Of a stretch of 64,000 nt of DNA, positions 50,401-62,460 are shown one piece after another. Below the pieces are notes generated by a model, which saw only the letters and a list, made by a program, of their open reading frames with translations, had not been told where the DNA came from and did no database searches. The stretch covers positions 83,113,455 through 83,177,454 of the forward strand of contig NC_061122.1 in the NCBI RefSeq assembly GCF_002878395.1, given 5' to 3'. Source of the DNA: Capsicum annuum (Eukaryota > Streptophyta > Magnoliopsida > Solanales > Solanaceae). Made by a program: the position numbers and the translations under genes. The first letter of the stretch is position 1. Every line of letters begins with the position of its first letter.

Positions 50401-52519
50401 TACAATGTAATCATAAATATGGTTTGACACATGGCATCTCACTATAGAGCTATGCTTTATTAAATAGGCAATAACTTTCTACTCCAGTTTAGATTAAGGA
50501 AAAACTAAATGCATTGGAAATATAATTTTAATACCTATCACTTGGTGGGTTTGTGACTCAAAAATACATCTGATTCTATAAATTATACTCATTTAAATCT
50601 GATCATTACTTTCAGAGTCAATCGATAGGGAAGGTTTCAGCTTGGTTAAGGGATAGGTGGTTCTTGTGGACTTTGTACATGGACAAATCCTCTCTTATGT
50701 TGTTAAACTTGAATATGTACCCTATATGTGCTTCAAATGCATTATATTACACTCATAAAATTTATCTTAAGCCTATTTAGGTTCCTAGAATTAAATATAA
50801 GCATAGTCTATATCCACATATTCAAGAGGTAGTAGTAAAGAAGATAATTATCAACTGGTTAAATACTTGTGTGATTTACCTTCTCTCTGATAGTAAATAC
50901 ATAAACCTAGACCAATATGCTAAAGAAGGGTAGAATTAATATGGTTCTAATTCCAAGATTAAGCTTATTCCTATGAGCACAATCACGAGCTGGCAATTAT
51001 GCATAGATTATATAAAACTGAATGAGTGGGCATAGAAAGATCACATTCTAATGTCATTTATGGATCATATGTTAGTCCATCTTTTTTGTTGAGTATGGTA
51101 TTGTTTTTTGATAGCTATTTTGATAGAATTAGATTTTGATTGCTCCTAAATACCAAAAAACATTTTCATTTGTCTATATGGGCCTCTTTCATTACAGTGG
51201 ATGTCTCAAATTAATACACTATCTAATTTTTAGTGATGCATGATGTCCATATTCTCTAATATGGTGGAGGACACTATTGATGTATTTATAGATTATTTCT
51301 CTATTATGGGTGACTATTTGAGGTATGTTTGGATCACTTGGGTGATGTATTGTAAGGATGTGAGAAGAGCAATATAGTGTTGAAGTATGAAAAATATCTT
51401 AATAGTAAAAAAAGATATAGTGCTTAACTTTATGATCGCTAAAAAGGGATTGCGATTGATAAGGCAAAGATTGAGGTGATTGAAAAGTTTTCCCCATCAC
51501 TTTTTATATAGGGTATTTGGAGCTTTTGGGGCATGCTAGATTTTATTATAGGTTAATCAAGGGTTTTGTATAGTTACACAATCCCTTGTGTAGTCTACTT
51601 AAAAAGGAGGTGAATTTTTCTTCTGATAATGCATGTTTAAAGGCATTCGAATGGCTCAAGGAAAATATGACCTCGACCCCTATTATTGTTAATCATGATT
51701 GGTCCATATCATTCTAGGTTAATGTGTGAAGCTAGTGGCATGGTGATAGGAAAATTCCTAGGCTAAAGGAATGAGAATATCTTTCACCCCATCTATTATG
51801 CTTGCAAAGTACTTAATGAAACTTAAAAAAATTATACTGTGGTGAAGTAAGAGTTACTTGTTGTGGTATTTGATTTTTTGAACATATTAGAGCTTATTTT
51901 CTTGGAACTAAGGTGATAATGCATACTAACCATATAGTTCTTAGATACCTCATGACAAAAAAAATGCAAATCCATATTGGATTTTAGGCACTTCTATACC
52001 AAGAATTTGATTTTGGGGTTAATAATCGAAAAGGGGAGAAAAAATCAAGTGGCTAATCACCTTTTCATACATGAGGATAAAGCTATGTTGAAATTGAATG
52101 ATAATATTGATACTGATGATGCTTTTCCTGATGATCAAGTGCTGGTTGTATCTCATATATTGATCAATGGTTTGTAAATTAAGTAAAACTTTTTGGTGAG
52201 TAATATGATGCCCGCAAATTTAACCTTCCATTATCAAACGAAGTTTCTTTTTTATGTGCGAAAATTCTTTTGTTGTGCTGATAATAAATTCGAAAATGTG
52301 TTCCTGAAGAGGATATAATAAATATTTTTAATGCATGTGAATCATCCTTTGTTGGGGTCATCATACTGGAATTTAGACAATCCATAAGATCTTTCAATGT
52401 TGGTACTATTGACCCACCATCCATCAAGATTTTTATGATTATTACTGGTAATGCGATCAATGTCAAAGGCAAGGGGTCATATCAATAAAGCATAATTTTC
52501 TCTTACCCATGTTCTTGAG
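50401..52519 (+). pseudogene. Element I: Athila-like RT, RNase H and integrase start
   Basis: Plus-strand coding with many stops: QEVVVKKII, CIDYIKLNEWA (about 51005-51035) and FIDYFSIMG (about 51280) in RT, where the second catalytic Asp is Tyr; RNase H near 51720-52170 with an open end (NQVANHLFIHEDKAML); and an integrase zinc-finger area ending near 52519. The DFS form of the RT motif and the residues after RNase H fit the Athila/Tat side of plant Gypsy elements. Upstream gag-protease is outside the window beyond element F. It is interrupted on the right by D2. Confidence 0.78.
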
Positions 52520-53799
52520 TGAAACACCCTGTGTTTTGACCATTAGAAAATTTCTCGGATTTTGGCTTCTGGACATCATATGACTTAGGGTACTTCTTGT
52601 ATGATAAGGTAGGGTTTGGATAGTCTTTGTCGTATGGTAACCATTGTGGGTTGGTTGGTTTCTGTCCAAGGGACGGTTGGAACATACATGTTGTATGTTA
52701 GGTTATGAATGGTAAGGTGTCAATCGTATATTTCCCAAAGTTTAGTTTAGGTGATTCTATTATACCTAAGGTAAAATTTCATGATACTAGTCATATGGTT
52801 GGGTACGGTTTGACTTGGATAGTCATATTTTTGATAGTGTTGGGGTCCAAGAAAAGGCCTAGGGTACGCGATAAGAGTACCACTCATACCCTAGGGTACG
52901 ATTGAGATGGGGTGGGCGTACCATCCTGCAGAAATTTTAAGCAATTTAAGTTGCGGGTAATATGGACATTTCCTCTCTTAATTTCTTAAGTCATCATGAC
53001 TTATATCACTCTTGGGATATCATTTATCGTTGTATTCTTAATCTAAACTAGTTAAACTCTCTCAAATTCTCTCAAAGGCTTTGGGTCAAGAAAGGACAGG
53101 TTTCATCAATAGGATCAATTTGGGGCTTATAAGGGTGATTTCTCTCCGTCATCTTCGTAATCTAAGAAATGTTGCTCCTCCCTCATTGTTAGTTCCAACT
53201 AAAGGCATATTTTATGAATTGTTTTCATGGCATAAATGTTGTATGGTTTGGGATTTCAAATATATGTTGGGGTTTTGGTTACAATGGTTTGTTATGGTTT
53301 TCCCATGTCTTTTACTTATGGTTTTCATATTATTATGGTGGTTTACATATTTGGCTGCATAGGAATAGTTAATTGGTACATGGTTTTGGCTTTGGAAACA
53401 CTATGCCCCTAACTTGTTTGATAAAATGCCATGAGAATGTTTTTGGTTAATTTGTTGGACTTTTATTAAACTATGCATGGTATAACTTGGTAATGGAATC
53501 CTAAATGGTATACATTATTTAAATGATTTGGAATGGTTAAATGGTAAGATCTTGGTAGTTATGGTTGGTCTAATTGAAAGTCTTATGGGATACAATAGAA
53601 TCCCCTAATAAAATAAAATAATGATCACTTGTGGGGTACATGAGATTCTCCCAAGTAACCTTAATAATGTAATCTAGGGGTACATGGGAATCCCTTCTTA
53701 AAATGGATGGCTAAGGACACTGCTTGTAAGCTATAGTCGGTATGATGATACCACTACTATAGTCTTGTTTAATGATATGCTATAGAAATATAACACTTT
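52520..53799 (+). repeat. LTR of family D (D2), 5' part
   Basis: Begins TGAAACACCC and aligns inversely with D1 from its LTR start for about 1.2 kb. A motif cluster with TCGTATGG, GTACGATTG and GGGTACG words lies at 52580-52930. It is cut by element H at 53800; about 0.9 kb of it should reappear beyond the right window edge. Plus and minus open frames here are chance. Confidence 0.75.
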
Positions 53800-55232
53800 T
53801 GATGCTTAAAAAGAGGAAACTATGGAAGTTTCTGAGTCCTTTATGTTAGATGTGATCCGTTTTGTATATGTTTTGCAGAAAACCATGATTTTAAGGATAA
53901 GTTCATGAAAATGGTGAAAAAGGGTGTTTTGGCCACTTTTGGGACTATTATGGGTGATTGGGATATTTTTCGGCTTGATTATGCTCAATGCATGTTCCAG
54001 ATTTGAAGTATAGAAACTAACTCTCAATGCCTACTAAGTCAACCTAAAGACCACATCTTGACATATGGACCACAGGTAGACAAAGATGGTACCAGAAAGT
54101 CCAAAATCCCGAGAGCTGACTTGTAGGAATTTTCCCATCTGGTACCTTCGGTTGGTACCTGCACCTCAGGGCAGACCACAGGTACAACTTGCAGCCAAGA
54201 CCAAACCGCAGGTACAGGGTGTGGGTGGCCACTGACCCTAATATCTCCTATTTTGTCTGGGCTTAGTTTTTAGGGTTTTCTCTTGTACTATAAATACCCT
54301 TTATGTACTTTTTATTAGTGGTTATCCATTTTTAACACTTAGAAATATACTTTGATTTCAAGATCTATCTTTGATATGGGGATTTCTTGGTGTTAACTTT
54401 GCTTGATTATTCATTCTATAATTGTGGGTTTTTTTCATCTTATCATTGTGATTTCATATTTTCTTTCCACCATGAATATTATTGATCTCTTCATAATCAT
54501 GAACAGTTAAAACCCATAGCTAGGGTTGTGGACACCCTTGCAGATTAAGGAAGTAGGAGAAGTGTGATTGTTGACAGGAAACCCATAACCATGGCATGTA
54601 TTACTTTATCTTTGATATGATTGATTTCTTAATGGGTTTACACATTAGGATCCCGCCTAGATATTATTACTTGCTCTAATAAAGGGGTAGTAACTAGGAA
54701 AAGATAAGGACAATAGTAAGTTTGTGAGATAATAGTCAATCTGTTGCAGCACAACGGTATATCTGAATGATTATTACCCTTTATCTAATAACTTGAGACT
54801 CAAAAGCTGATAGTTAACTAGGACCAGGGTAAGGGTTAGTAATATGACATCCTAAGACTCAATAGGTAAAGGGTGAAATCCTCCTACTCGTTCAAAAGAC
54901 TGAAGGAGGTACACAACTTATCGGTTCTGCATGTAAGGTATTCGGATGGATCAACAATGCATTAGAAACCTACAGAGTTGAGATTCCATGGGAACAAACA
55001 ATCATAGTGTTCACTTAAGACTGATTTTCAATCAAGTTAATATTGTTCTGTGTTCAAGACTACTACAAACAATCCCTCCTTTTTACTTTCCTATTTTTCC
55101 CATAGACTGTAAGCACTGAGATTTGTGAAACCATATGTTCCTTTGGGATTCAACCCAAACCTTAGTTGGGTTACTATATACTGACAAAAACTGTATCATC
55201 ATCTAAAAGAAGGTGTTGTTTGGACGTCATCA
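53800..55232 (+). repeat. 5' LTR of element H
   Basis: Starts TGATGCTT and ends CGTCATCA, giving a TGATG/CATCA inverted terminus. The 1433-bp length is close to that of J. A TATAAATA box is at 54289-54296. Upstream (54060-54230) are repeated CCACAGGTA, CCGCAGGTAC and GGTACCTGCAC words. The 3' part holds the GGATTCAACCCAAACC block also seen inversely in J. The left boundary is inferred from loss of D homology and the terminal inverted repeat. Confidence 0.65.
54289..54296 (+). promoter_or_regulatory. TATA box of the element H 5' LTR
   Basis: TATAAATA, preceded by the CCGCAGGTAC motif cluster and followed by about 930 bp to the LTR end. Confidence 0.62.
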
Positions 55233-55238
55233 AAATTT

Positions 55239-55253
55239 TAGAGCTATTGTCGG
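55239..55253 (+). other. Degraded primer-binding site of element H
   Basis: TAGAGCTATTGTCGG resembles the Athila-type site TGGCGCCGTTGCCGG with transitions at CG-rich positions. It lies six bases after the LTR. Confidence 0.55.
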
Positions 55254-55421
55254 TGAACATGATATTGATTTGTAGATCGAGGTTCTTGCAATTTTTGGGT
55301 TTTTAGTTTTTTTTGTTTTTAATTGGTCATAAACCGGTGTATGCCTAGCATATGGAGTAGGGCCAATCCCTTACTCCTGGTGAATCCAAATCCAGAGAGG
55401 ATCCTATAAACACCTGGTAGG

Positions 55422-57756
55422 ATGTCTGAGTCGAAAAATGGTGATAATCCAAAAGGGGTTCATGATATTATGCCTCCTACCAAGGCGGTACAAGATATTG
55501 TTGATCGTCTGATGAGTGATCTTTAGCTCAAATGGAAGATGAAAGGAAAGAAGAGAAAAAATCTTGGAGGATAGCTATGTATGTGGATCTAGCTGAGCAG
55601 GTATCAATAACAAACCACCAAGTAGCACTCGGTGGGAATCAGAATAGAGCTAGATTTGACCATGTTAAAGTTATCCCAGTATATCAATATGTTCATCCAT
55701 ATATAGATAATAAGGAAAATATGGGATATGTTGAGCGGATAGAGAATGGAGCCATCGTACCTACTATTTTGCCCCCATGCATAAAATTTGACATCACAAG
55801 TTCCATGATCCAACTTCCAAATTTGAAGGGTGTGTTTGTAGGATTTCCTACCGATGATGTAAATTTACCCTGGATTTATAACTCGTATACCAATCTAGAG
55901 GTAAATCAGGAAACACTTAGACTGAGGATTTTCCCTTTCTCTCTTATAGGAGAAGCATCTTTATAGTTAGGGGAATTTTCATGAGGCTCTATCATGACTT
56001 GGAACGAGTTGCATAGGCAATTCTTAAACAAGTTCTTTCCCCAGTAAAAGTTGTGTCACTTAAGAAAGAGATTTATAATTTCAGGCAGTTGTAGTCAGAG
56101 TCCATGTACGAGGCTAGGTTCAGGTTTAAGAAAAAACTGAACTTGGTGTCCAATCATTAGTATTTAGGGAAAAGCTTATCGGAAATATTCTATAGAGCCC
56201 TGAACATTAGCTCCAAAGCCATGGAAAACACCATCTCTAGAGGAACTTTTATTAGACTACACTGGGAGAAGCTTCGGAGATGTTAAGAACGGATCTTACT
56301 CACTAACTGAGGGTGGAAAAATCGAGAGGCTGAGAGGGGATCAGGTACTTATGTTATGGTGCTTCCTGCGACTAGAGAGCAACTGATAATACAATAGCAC
56401 AAGAAATTGTGTCGTTAAGGACTGGTTTAGGGGTGCTAGTGAAGCAATTTTCAATGGATGGTTTTGAGAAAGTAAATACAGTAGCGGCACAGGGGTCATC
56501 TTTCAAAGCATATGATCTTGAATTATAAGAAGAAGCTAACTACCTGGATCATCAGATAGCTGGTTTTTAAGCCCAAGGGCAAGGGAACTAAGGTCAAAAC
56601 TATTATCACAGTACCAGAGACCGTAGCAAAAATCAAGATAGTGACTGGAGAAAGAAACATGACTATAGAGAGAAGGGAGATAGATATATTTCACCTGGTA
56701 GACACGATGAAGACTCTTGAATGGAAGAGATGCTTGCTAAACTAGTGAAGGGTCAAGAAAATCAAGAGACCAGCCTCAAAAAAATTAAGGTTGATATTCT
56801 AGGATTGACCTCGAAGGTCGAGCCACATGCTACTATTATCAAGTAGTAGGAGTACCAGTTTAGGTAAATGTCGGTAACTCTAAACTAGAGGCAGCCAGGT
56901 ACCCTTTCGAGCAACACGATGCAAAATTTGAAAAATGATTTCACATACTTGCCATTACCAGGAGGAGTGGTATCATTATTATGGATCCCCCAATGCCTGC
57001 TATGGAAGTTTTTGATGATGAGACACATACTACTGAGTCAAAAAAGATAGTAAATGACAGAGATATAATCGTTATAGGTAAAGGTAAGGGTCCAATCATT
57101 GAACTAGAGGTAAGACTAATTCCAAGACCACCCCCTCCTTTTCATCAGTGACTGATGTAGAAGAAAGAGGAAGGTAAGTTCAAGCGATACATAGAGATGC
57201 TGAAATAGTTGAGTTCGAACATACCTCTTTTTAAGGTATTAGAGCAGATGCCTGGATATGCCAGGTTCATGAAACAGTTATTCACAAGAAAAAAAGGAGT
57301 AACTTTAGAGGATGTTGAAGGTGTGCACCACTACAGTGTAGTCACGCTAGGTCCTTGGCACATAAAAAGGGTGATCTCAGAGCATTCACTATACAATGTA
57401 CTATTGGGTCATCCAGATTTGCCCGAGCCTTGTGTAATTTATAGGACAACATTAATTTGATATCGCGGGCCATCATCAATTAGCTAGGCTTGAACCCTTC
57501 AGAACCGACTTGGATGTGGCTATTGATGGTTGACTATATAGTGAAGAAGCATGTGGGAATCTCTTGTGATATGATCGTCAGGATGGACAAATTCATTTTC
57601 CCAGCTGACTTTATCATCTATGACTATGAGGTTGACACCGAGATGCCTATTATTTTAGGAAGACCATTCATAGCCATAGGCAAAGCTATGGTTGACATAG
57701 AAAAGGGTGAGCTGAAATTTCAAGTCAATGGAAAGGAGACAACATTCAACTTTTGA
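55422..57756 (+). pseudogene. Element H gag-protease, frameshifted
   Basis: The ATG at 55422 opens a short N-terminus (MSESKNGDNPKGV). A frame change near 55524 leads into the open stretch 55532-55966, containing LPPCIKFDITSSMIQLPNLK and LRLRIFPFSLIGEASL, the capsid start of Athila-like gag. WNELHRQFLNKFFPQ follows near 56000-56045. The protease area is open at 57209-57460 (EQMPGYARFMKQLFTRKK) and 57490-57756 (PIILGRPFIAIGKAMVDIE). The expected active-site Asp near 57430 is Asn, followed by a stop. The gag middle (56050-57200) is shifted and stop-ridden. Confidence 0.78.
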
Positions 57757-57759
57757 AAG

Positions 57760-58470
57760 TCTATGAAGTAGCCAACCAATATGAGGGTGGTGTCGGTGAT
57801 TGATTATATTGATGACCCTAGAGGATATTTCTATGGGTACTTTGATGAATTTTGAGTAGTAAATATACACGCGTAGTGCCACAACATTAAATCAAGAATT
57901 GCATGGGAGGAAACCCATGGGTTTGTTGGTGATATTTGAGTAACCGACATAGCCACGTCATGCCATGTTGTTAAATCAATTATTGTGTGGGAGGCAACCC
58001 ACTATATATTAGTGATTACGTTTTTGTTGTTTTTGTTTTTGTAGGTTTTTAACTTTTGGATCTTACATGGAATACAGTAAACATTGCTACATTCATCGAT
58101 TTCCAGGTAAGGGGACTATGTGATTAGCCCATTATGGTCACAAGTTCCACACACTAAGGTGAGTAGAACATTAAAAAGTTTAAATTGTGTGGATAAGAAA
58201 TGGTAAGTTGTGGACTTTGGCACCTAATTTTACTTTTGGGACCTAAAAATTAGGTTTCGGGACCATTAGTATCTGGAAAACTTTAGCCATGCCAAGTTCG
58301 GGTTGCAGAAAAGTGAGCTAAAAACTTTGGCCTAGCACAAGTGCCTATCACCTGCTAGCCACAGGTGCTACTTGCGCCCCAGACCTGACTGTGGGTACAG
58401 CACGCGGGTAGGTGTCGTGACTAGGTCAAAAATTAGGCCAACTTTTTAATTAAAATTTTGGGCCTACGAA
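57760..58470 (+). other. Element H spacer between protease and ORF2
   Basis: A noncoding stretch with two diverged copies of a short block ending GGGAGGCAACCCA/GGAGGAAACCCA (57905-57920 and 57990-58003) and a T-rich run (58020-58045). In Athila-type elements this block normally follows the end of pol, so its position right after protease supports deletion of RT to integrase. At 58330-58410 it contains CCACAGGTG and GGGTACAG words like those in the LTR. Confidence 0.5.
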
Positions 58471-58730
58471 TATTTAAATATGACTTATTGCTGCCCCCAC
58501 CTATATAATAACATTCAAACCCTCATTCAAACTCATTTTAATCCTCAAAACTTTAATTTTTTTCTTCAAATTCTAATTTCTCACCTTAAGCACCAACCAA
58601 CCCCACACTTAAGAAAAAGAGAGATTGACACTTGTTTAAGATACCAACTTGTCCCAACCGCTAGAAGCAAGTTTCAACCTTGGTTTTGCTTGAGTTCTTC
58701 ATTATTTTCTTTCGGATTTTCATATAAGAG
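58471..58730 (+). promoter_or_regulatory. Candidate internal promoter and leader for ORF2 of element H
   Basis: AT boxes TATTTAAATA (58471-58480) and TATATAATA (58502-58510) are followed by a CT-rich leader without ATG-started long frames. The arrangement (motif cluster, AT box, pyrimidine-rich leader) copies that of the LTR. A good 5' splice site (AG|GTAACT) lies at 58731, and an AG after a T run lies at 59139, six bases before the ORF2 ATG. The open frame at 58480-58734 is probably leader. Confidence 0.4.
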
Positions 58731-61700
58731 GTAACTTTCTTGTCTCCTAATAATGATGTAATGCTTTATCTATTGTTGAAACAAGTTGATATGTGTAATA
58801 TATGGTTTAATATAAAGAAAAGAGTCATTCTTGTATGTGCGAGCCTTGAAATAGCCAAAACTCTTAATATAGGGCCTTATTTCGAGGTAATATTTTAAGT
58901 TAGGCCCTGATCGGAAGTTGAACTTAAATGAACGAAAGAAATGCCACGAGTTGAACTTGTTTGTTTTCTTTGAAAGTCATGATCTTTGTTTAGTATGTAT
59001 ACATTGGACTTGTTGGGATCTCAAATAGGTCATAGGGGTGTGAAAAGTGAGGAAAAATTTGGAATTTTTGAATTTTAAATTTTTCTTCAACTTTTGCTAT
59101 CCCTCACTTTTGTTGGAAAATAATATTTGGTTTTTTAAGTATACATGAAACCTAAAGCAGCATAGAAGAAAGCAGTTGGTACTTCGTGGAGACGGGTAAA
59201 GTCTCCTAACCTTAGCGGTTTGGTGGAGAAGTATTCGAGAAAACATTATATTGATGCTGTAGTTGTAGGGACTTATAGATTCACACAAGGAAAGACTCAC
59301 TGGGTTGCTCAAACAACTACATCCCGGCTGAGGAAAAATTCCACGAGGATTTCACCACCACATACTCTTCCACCCAATAATGATGAGAAAGGGTCCTAGG
59401 ATTCTTCTATGGAGGTTAAAAAGGAGCAGTCATCAGTGGTGCCCAGTTTGAGGAGGGTACCACCACTCATACACAATATAAATAGGTACCCCACTCTAAG
59501 GAGGATACAACACAAGTATCCCATATTACAAAAAAGGCACCCGCAACCGTACATGTCATGGATGCACCTCTCGAAGAGGATAACTGAGTTGGTGTGTGGA
59601 AGGGATACAACATATTTATGAGATTGATTGGACTGTATAGAAGCTATGAAGTCCTACACGATATATCTATGAGGAGTGGAAGATCGACTTATTGGGGCTA
59701 CAGAGTTTACCACAACTTAAGTCAGCATTTGATAGGCCTCATCTTGGGTGGATGACTAGATCACTCATTTCTTATAGCCTGGCTATGGTACATGAGTTTT
59801 ATCCATCTTATAGAGCCACTGTATTCCTTCTCATGTGCCATAATCCCGGCATCATCAGCTTTGCACAACAGTTACAACCTGAATATACACTAATCATAGG
59901 GGTCAAAGTTGATGTCACAGAGGAGACTATCTGTAGAGTCATATTTGTACCAAATTACATTACACTTGTATCTAAAGCAAAGTGCAACCACAGATTGAGG
60001 ATCGTACGGGATAGTCATATTATATGGGATATTGAGCACAGAGCTGAGAAGATCAAGATGGCTAAGTGGATAACCGATTATATTTTACCACATGGTGATA
60101 ATGCCCCATAGATTAAGGGTCCAGTTATGATTAAGAAGGGCCTGGTGACACTAGAGGCCAGATTTTGGTAGTTGTTGATTTGATATCGCCTGATTTCCAC
60201 AGCTTTAGATAATGCATTGTTATGGGAAGGAGCTGTATTAGATGCCTTCAAAATGGATGGTTATGATATTAATTTTGCTACCATTCTCAGGCATGAGATA
60301 CACAAGAGAGTTTTTGAAGAGCTGACTAACTATCCATTTCCTTATATGATCCAGAGGTTATGAAATGAGGCATGTGTACCTGATTTACCAGGTATTGATG
60401 AGAGGGTAGCTATTACTGCTACTGCACAGATGATGAACCTAAAGGTTCTAATAGGTTTGAGCACTTCTAGGAGATCTATACAGAAGGTAACAGCACCATA
60501 GGCCTAGACTGAGTGCCGAGCAATTTTAAAAGAACCTGATGAGGCACATAAAGATAAACGAGTATTGGTATAGATATAGAGATAGGGAAGCAGAGAGGTG
60601 CTCCAAATTCTAGCACTCAGGGAGAGGTGCTCCAGGCTACTTCTTTTTTAGACTCGTCATTAACCTTAGAGCTGGTTAATGCATCTATAGAGCCTGCTCA
60701 CCCATCCACTATAGCTCCTGTAATAGGTATGATTACTATATCCAGTGAGATTTTACATAACCTAGTGGATATCTAGATAGCTTTAATCGCTCGATCAAAA
60801 GTTGTCGATATTATATAAGTACACTCTTTGGGAAGATAAGATTAGGGATCAGGACTAGATTTGAGTAGGCCAAGGCTAAATGGGAGGCTACTCAGAGAGC
60901 CGCACTGTTCGAGCTACATGTCGACTTTTAGACTCGGATTGATAAGTTAGAGATATGGGTTACATCCCAATATATAGAGATAGGTGTTCCAAATTTGATT
61001 CAAATGAGGGAGGATTTTGATATCCTACATGCAAAGGTATGCTCTCTTATAGATAATCGTGTTGCAGTTACTCCCTCTATGATACCCTCTGTAGTCTAGC
61101 TATCACTTCTGCGTGCGTTGATATATTTTGACTTTTGTACAGAGGATTGATACACCTAAATTAAAACTCTCATTAAAAAGTATATACAGTCATTATCAAA
61201 TATAGCACCCAACTAGGTTGGGGTTTAATCCCACAGGGAATCCTGTGCAAACTAAGTGTTATGGTTGTTAACAAACTATTGATCGAAGGTTCCTCAGTAT
61301 GGGGTGTTTTTAATTTGTAACAATGTTTAAATAGTTGTAACAAGTAACGTTCCAGCTTAATGAATTTTATTGCAAGTACTGATTCAATGAGATCAAACAA
61401 ACTAAAGTTACGTTCACCAAGATGTTCAAACCGATGGGGTTGTGAATTCTCTTAAATTCCTAATTTACACTACAATTTCAAGAGTTATTGGATTCAAAAG
61501 TTTAGCCATTTGTTTCTCAACGTCAAAGGGTAGTTTACCCTTTAATTCTTTTGAACTCAAAGAATATATGAATTATTCAATTAATCTCTCACGTGAGTCA
61601 ATCCTTGTTAAGGCATCAACTCATAACCCCAAAGGTTAATTCCTTAGACTTCATGTATACTCCTTATTTTCCCAACATATACTTTTCTTCTTAAACAAGT

Positions 61701-62083
61701 AATGTTCTTAGGCTCACCCTTCAAGTATACATCTAAAAAGGATCTTTAATGTGAAGAAGGGTTTATACAATATCCGTTACAAATAGAAATTAAGTCACAA
61801 CCCCAATCAGTTAGTTACATTAAGGCTCCTATAACCCTAGTTATGGGAGTTTAGACACACACATCTCAAGAGGAGAATAAAAGGAAATCATTGTATTTTT
61901 CATAAATGGATTCAAAGAATTTCTTACAGAGTTTACAATAATTGTTCTTGAATCTTCAATGAGAATCTAAATGAAGATAACTATATCCACAATTCTTGCT
62001 TGAATCATAGAGAATAATATCTAAAATAATGTTTCTAATATGGAAATATGATAAAAAGATCTCTAAAAAGAAACTAAACTGCG

Positions 62084-62091
62084 TATTTATA
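62084..62091 (-). promoter_or_regulatory. TATA box of solo LTR J
   Basis: TATAAATA on the minus strand, with the ACGGTCCGTC cluster (62150-62460) directly upstream. Confidence 0.6.
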
Positions 62092-62139
62092 TGTTCCCAG
62101 GTACAGAGGATTTAAAATTTAAGCTTAGAATAGCTGCGT

Positions 62140-62460
62140 CCAAGTTGATGGTAACCTCGACGGCCCATCAAAAGCTTAACGGTCCGTCATGTGGACCGTT
62201 GCTGCTGGTCCCAATGTGACAAGTTTTGGTTAAGGTTTTATAGTCATGTTGGCGGGCCATTAGGGTTTGGCAGTCCGTCGCATAGCCCGTCACTTGATCC
62301 TCTAAAACTTCATGTTCTGTTTCATCCTGACAACCAAGTTGGTGGTCCGTCGGATGGTTGACAAGTTTTCACTTGGACCGTCGCAAAGGTCACTCACTTA
62401 CTCCCTTCTATTTTAACCTAACGGTCACCTTGGAAGTCCATCGCATGGCTAACGGTCCAC
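62140..62460. repeat. Cluster of ACGGTCCGTC / GACGGACCGT words in J
   Basis: At least eight diverged copies in both orientations, for example ACGGTCCGTCATGTGGACCGT (62178-62198, a hairpin), CAGTCCGTCGCATAGCCCGTC, GGTCCGTCGGATGG and TGGACCGTCGC. The region is clearly richer in GC than the rest of the LTR. Confidence 0.75.
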
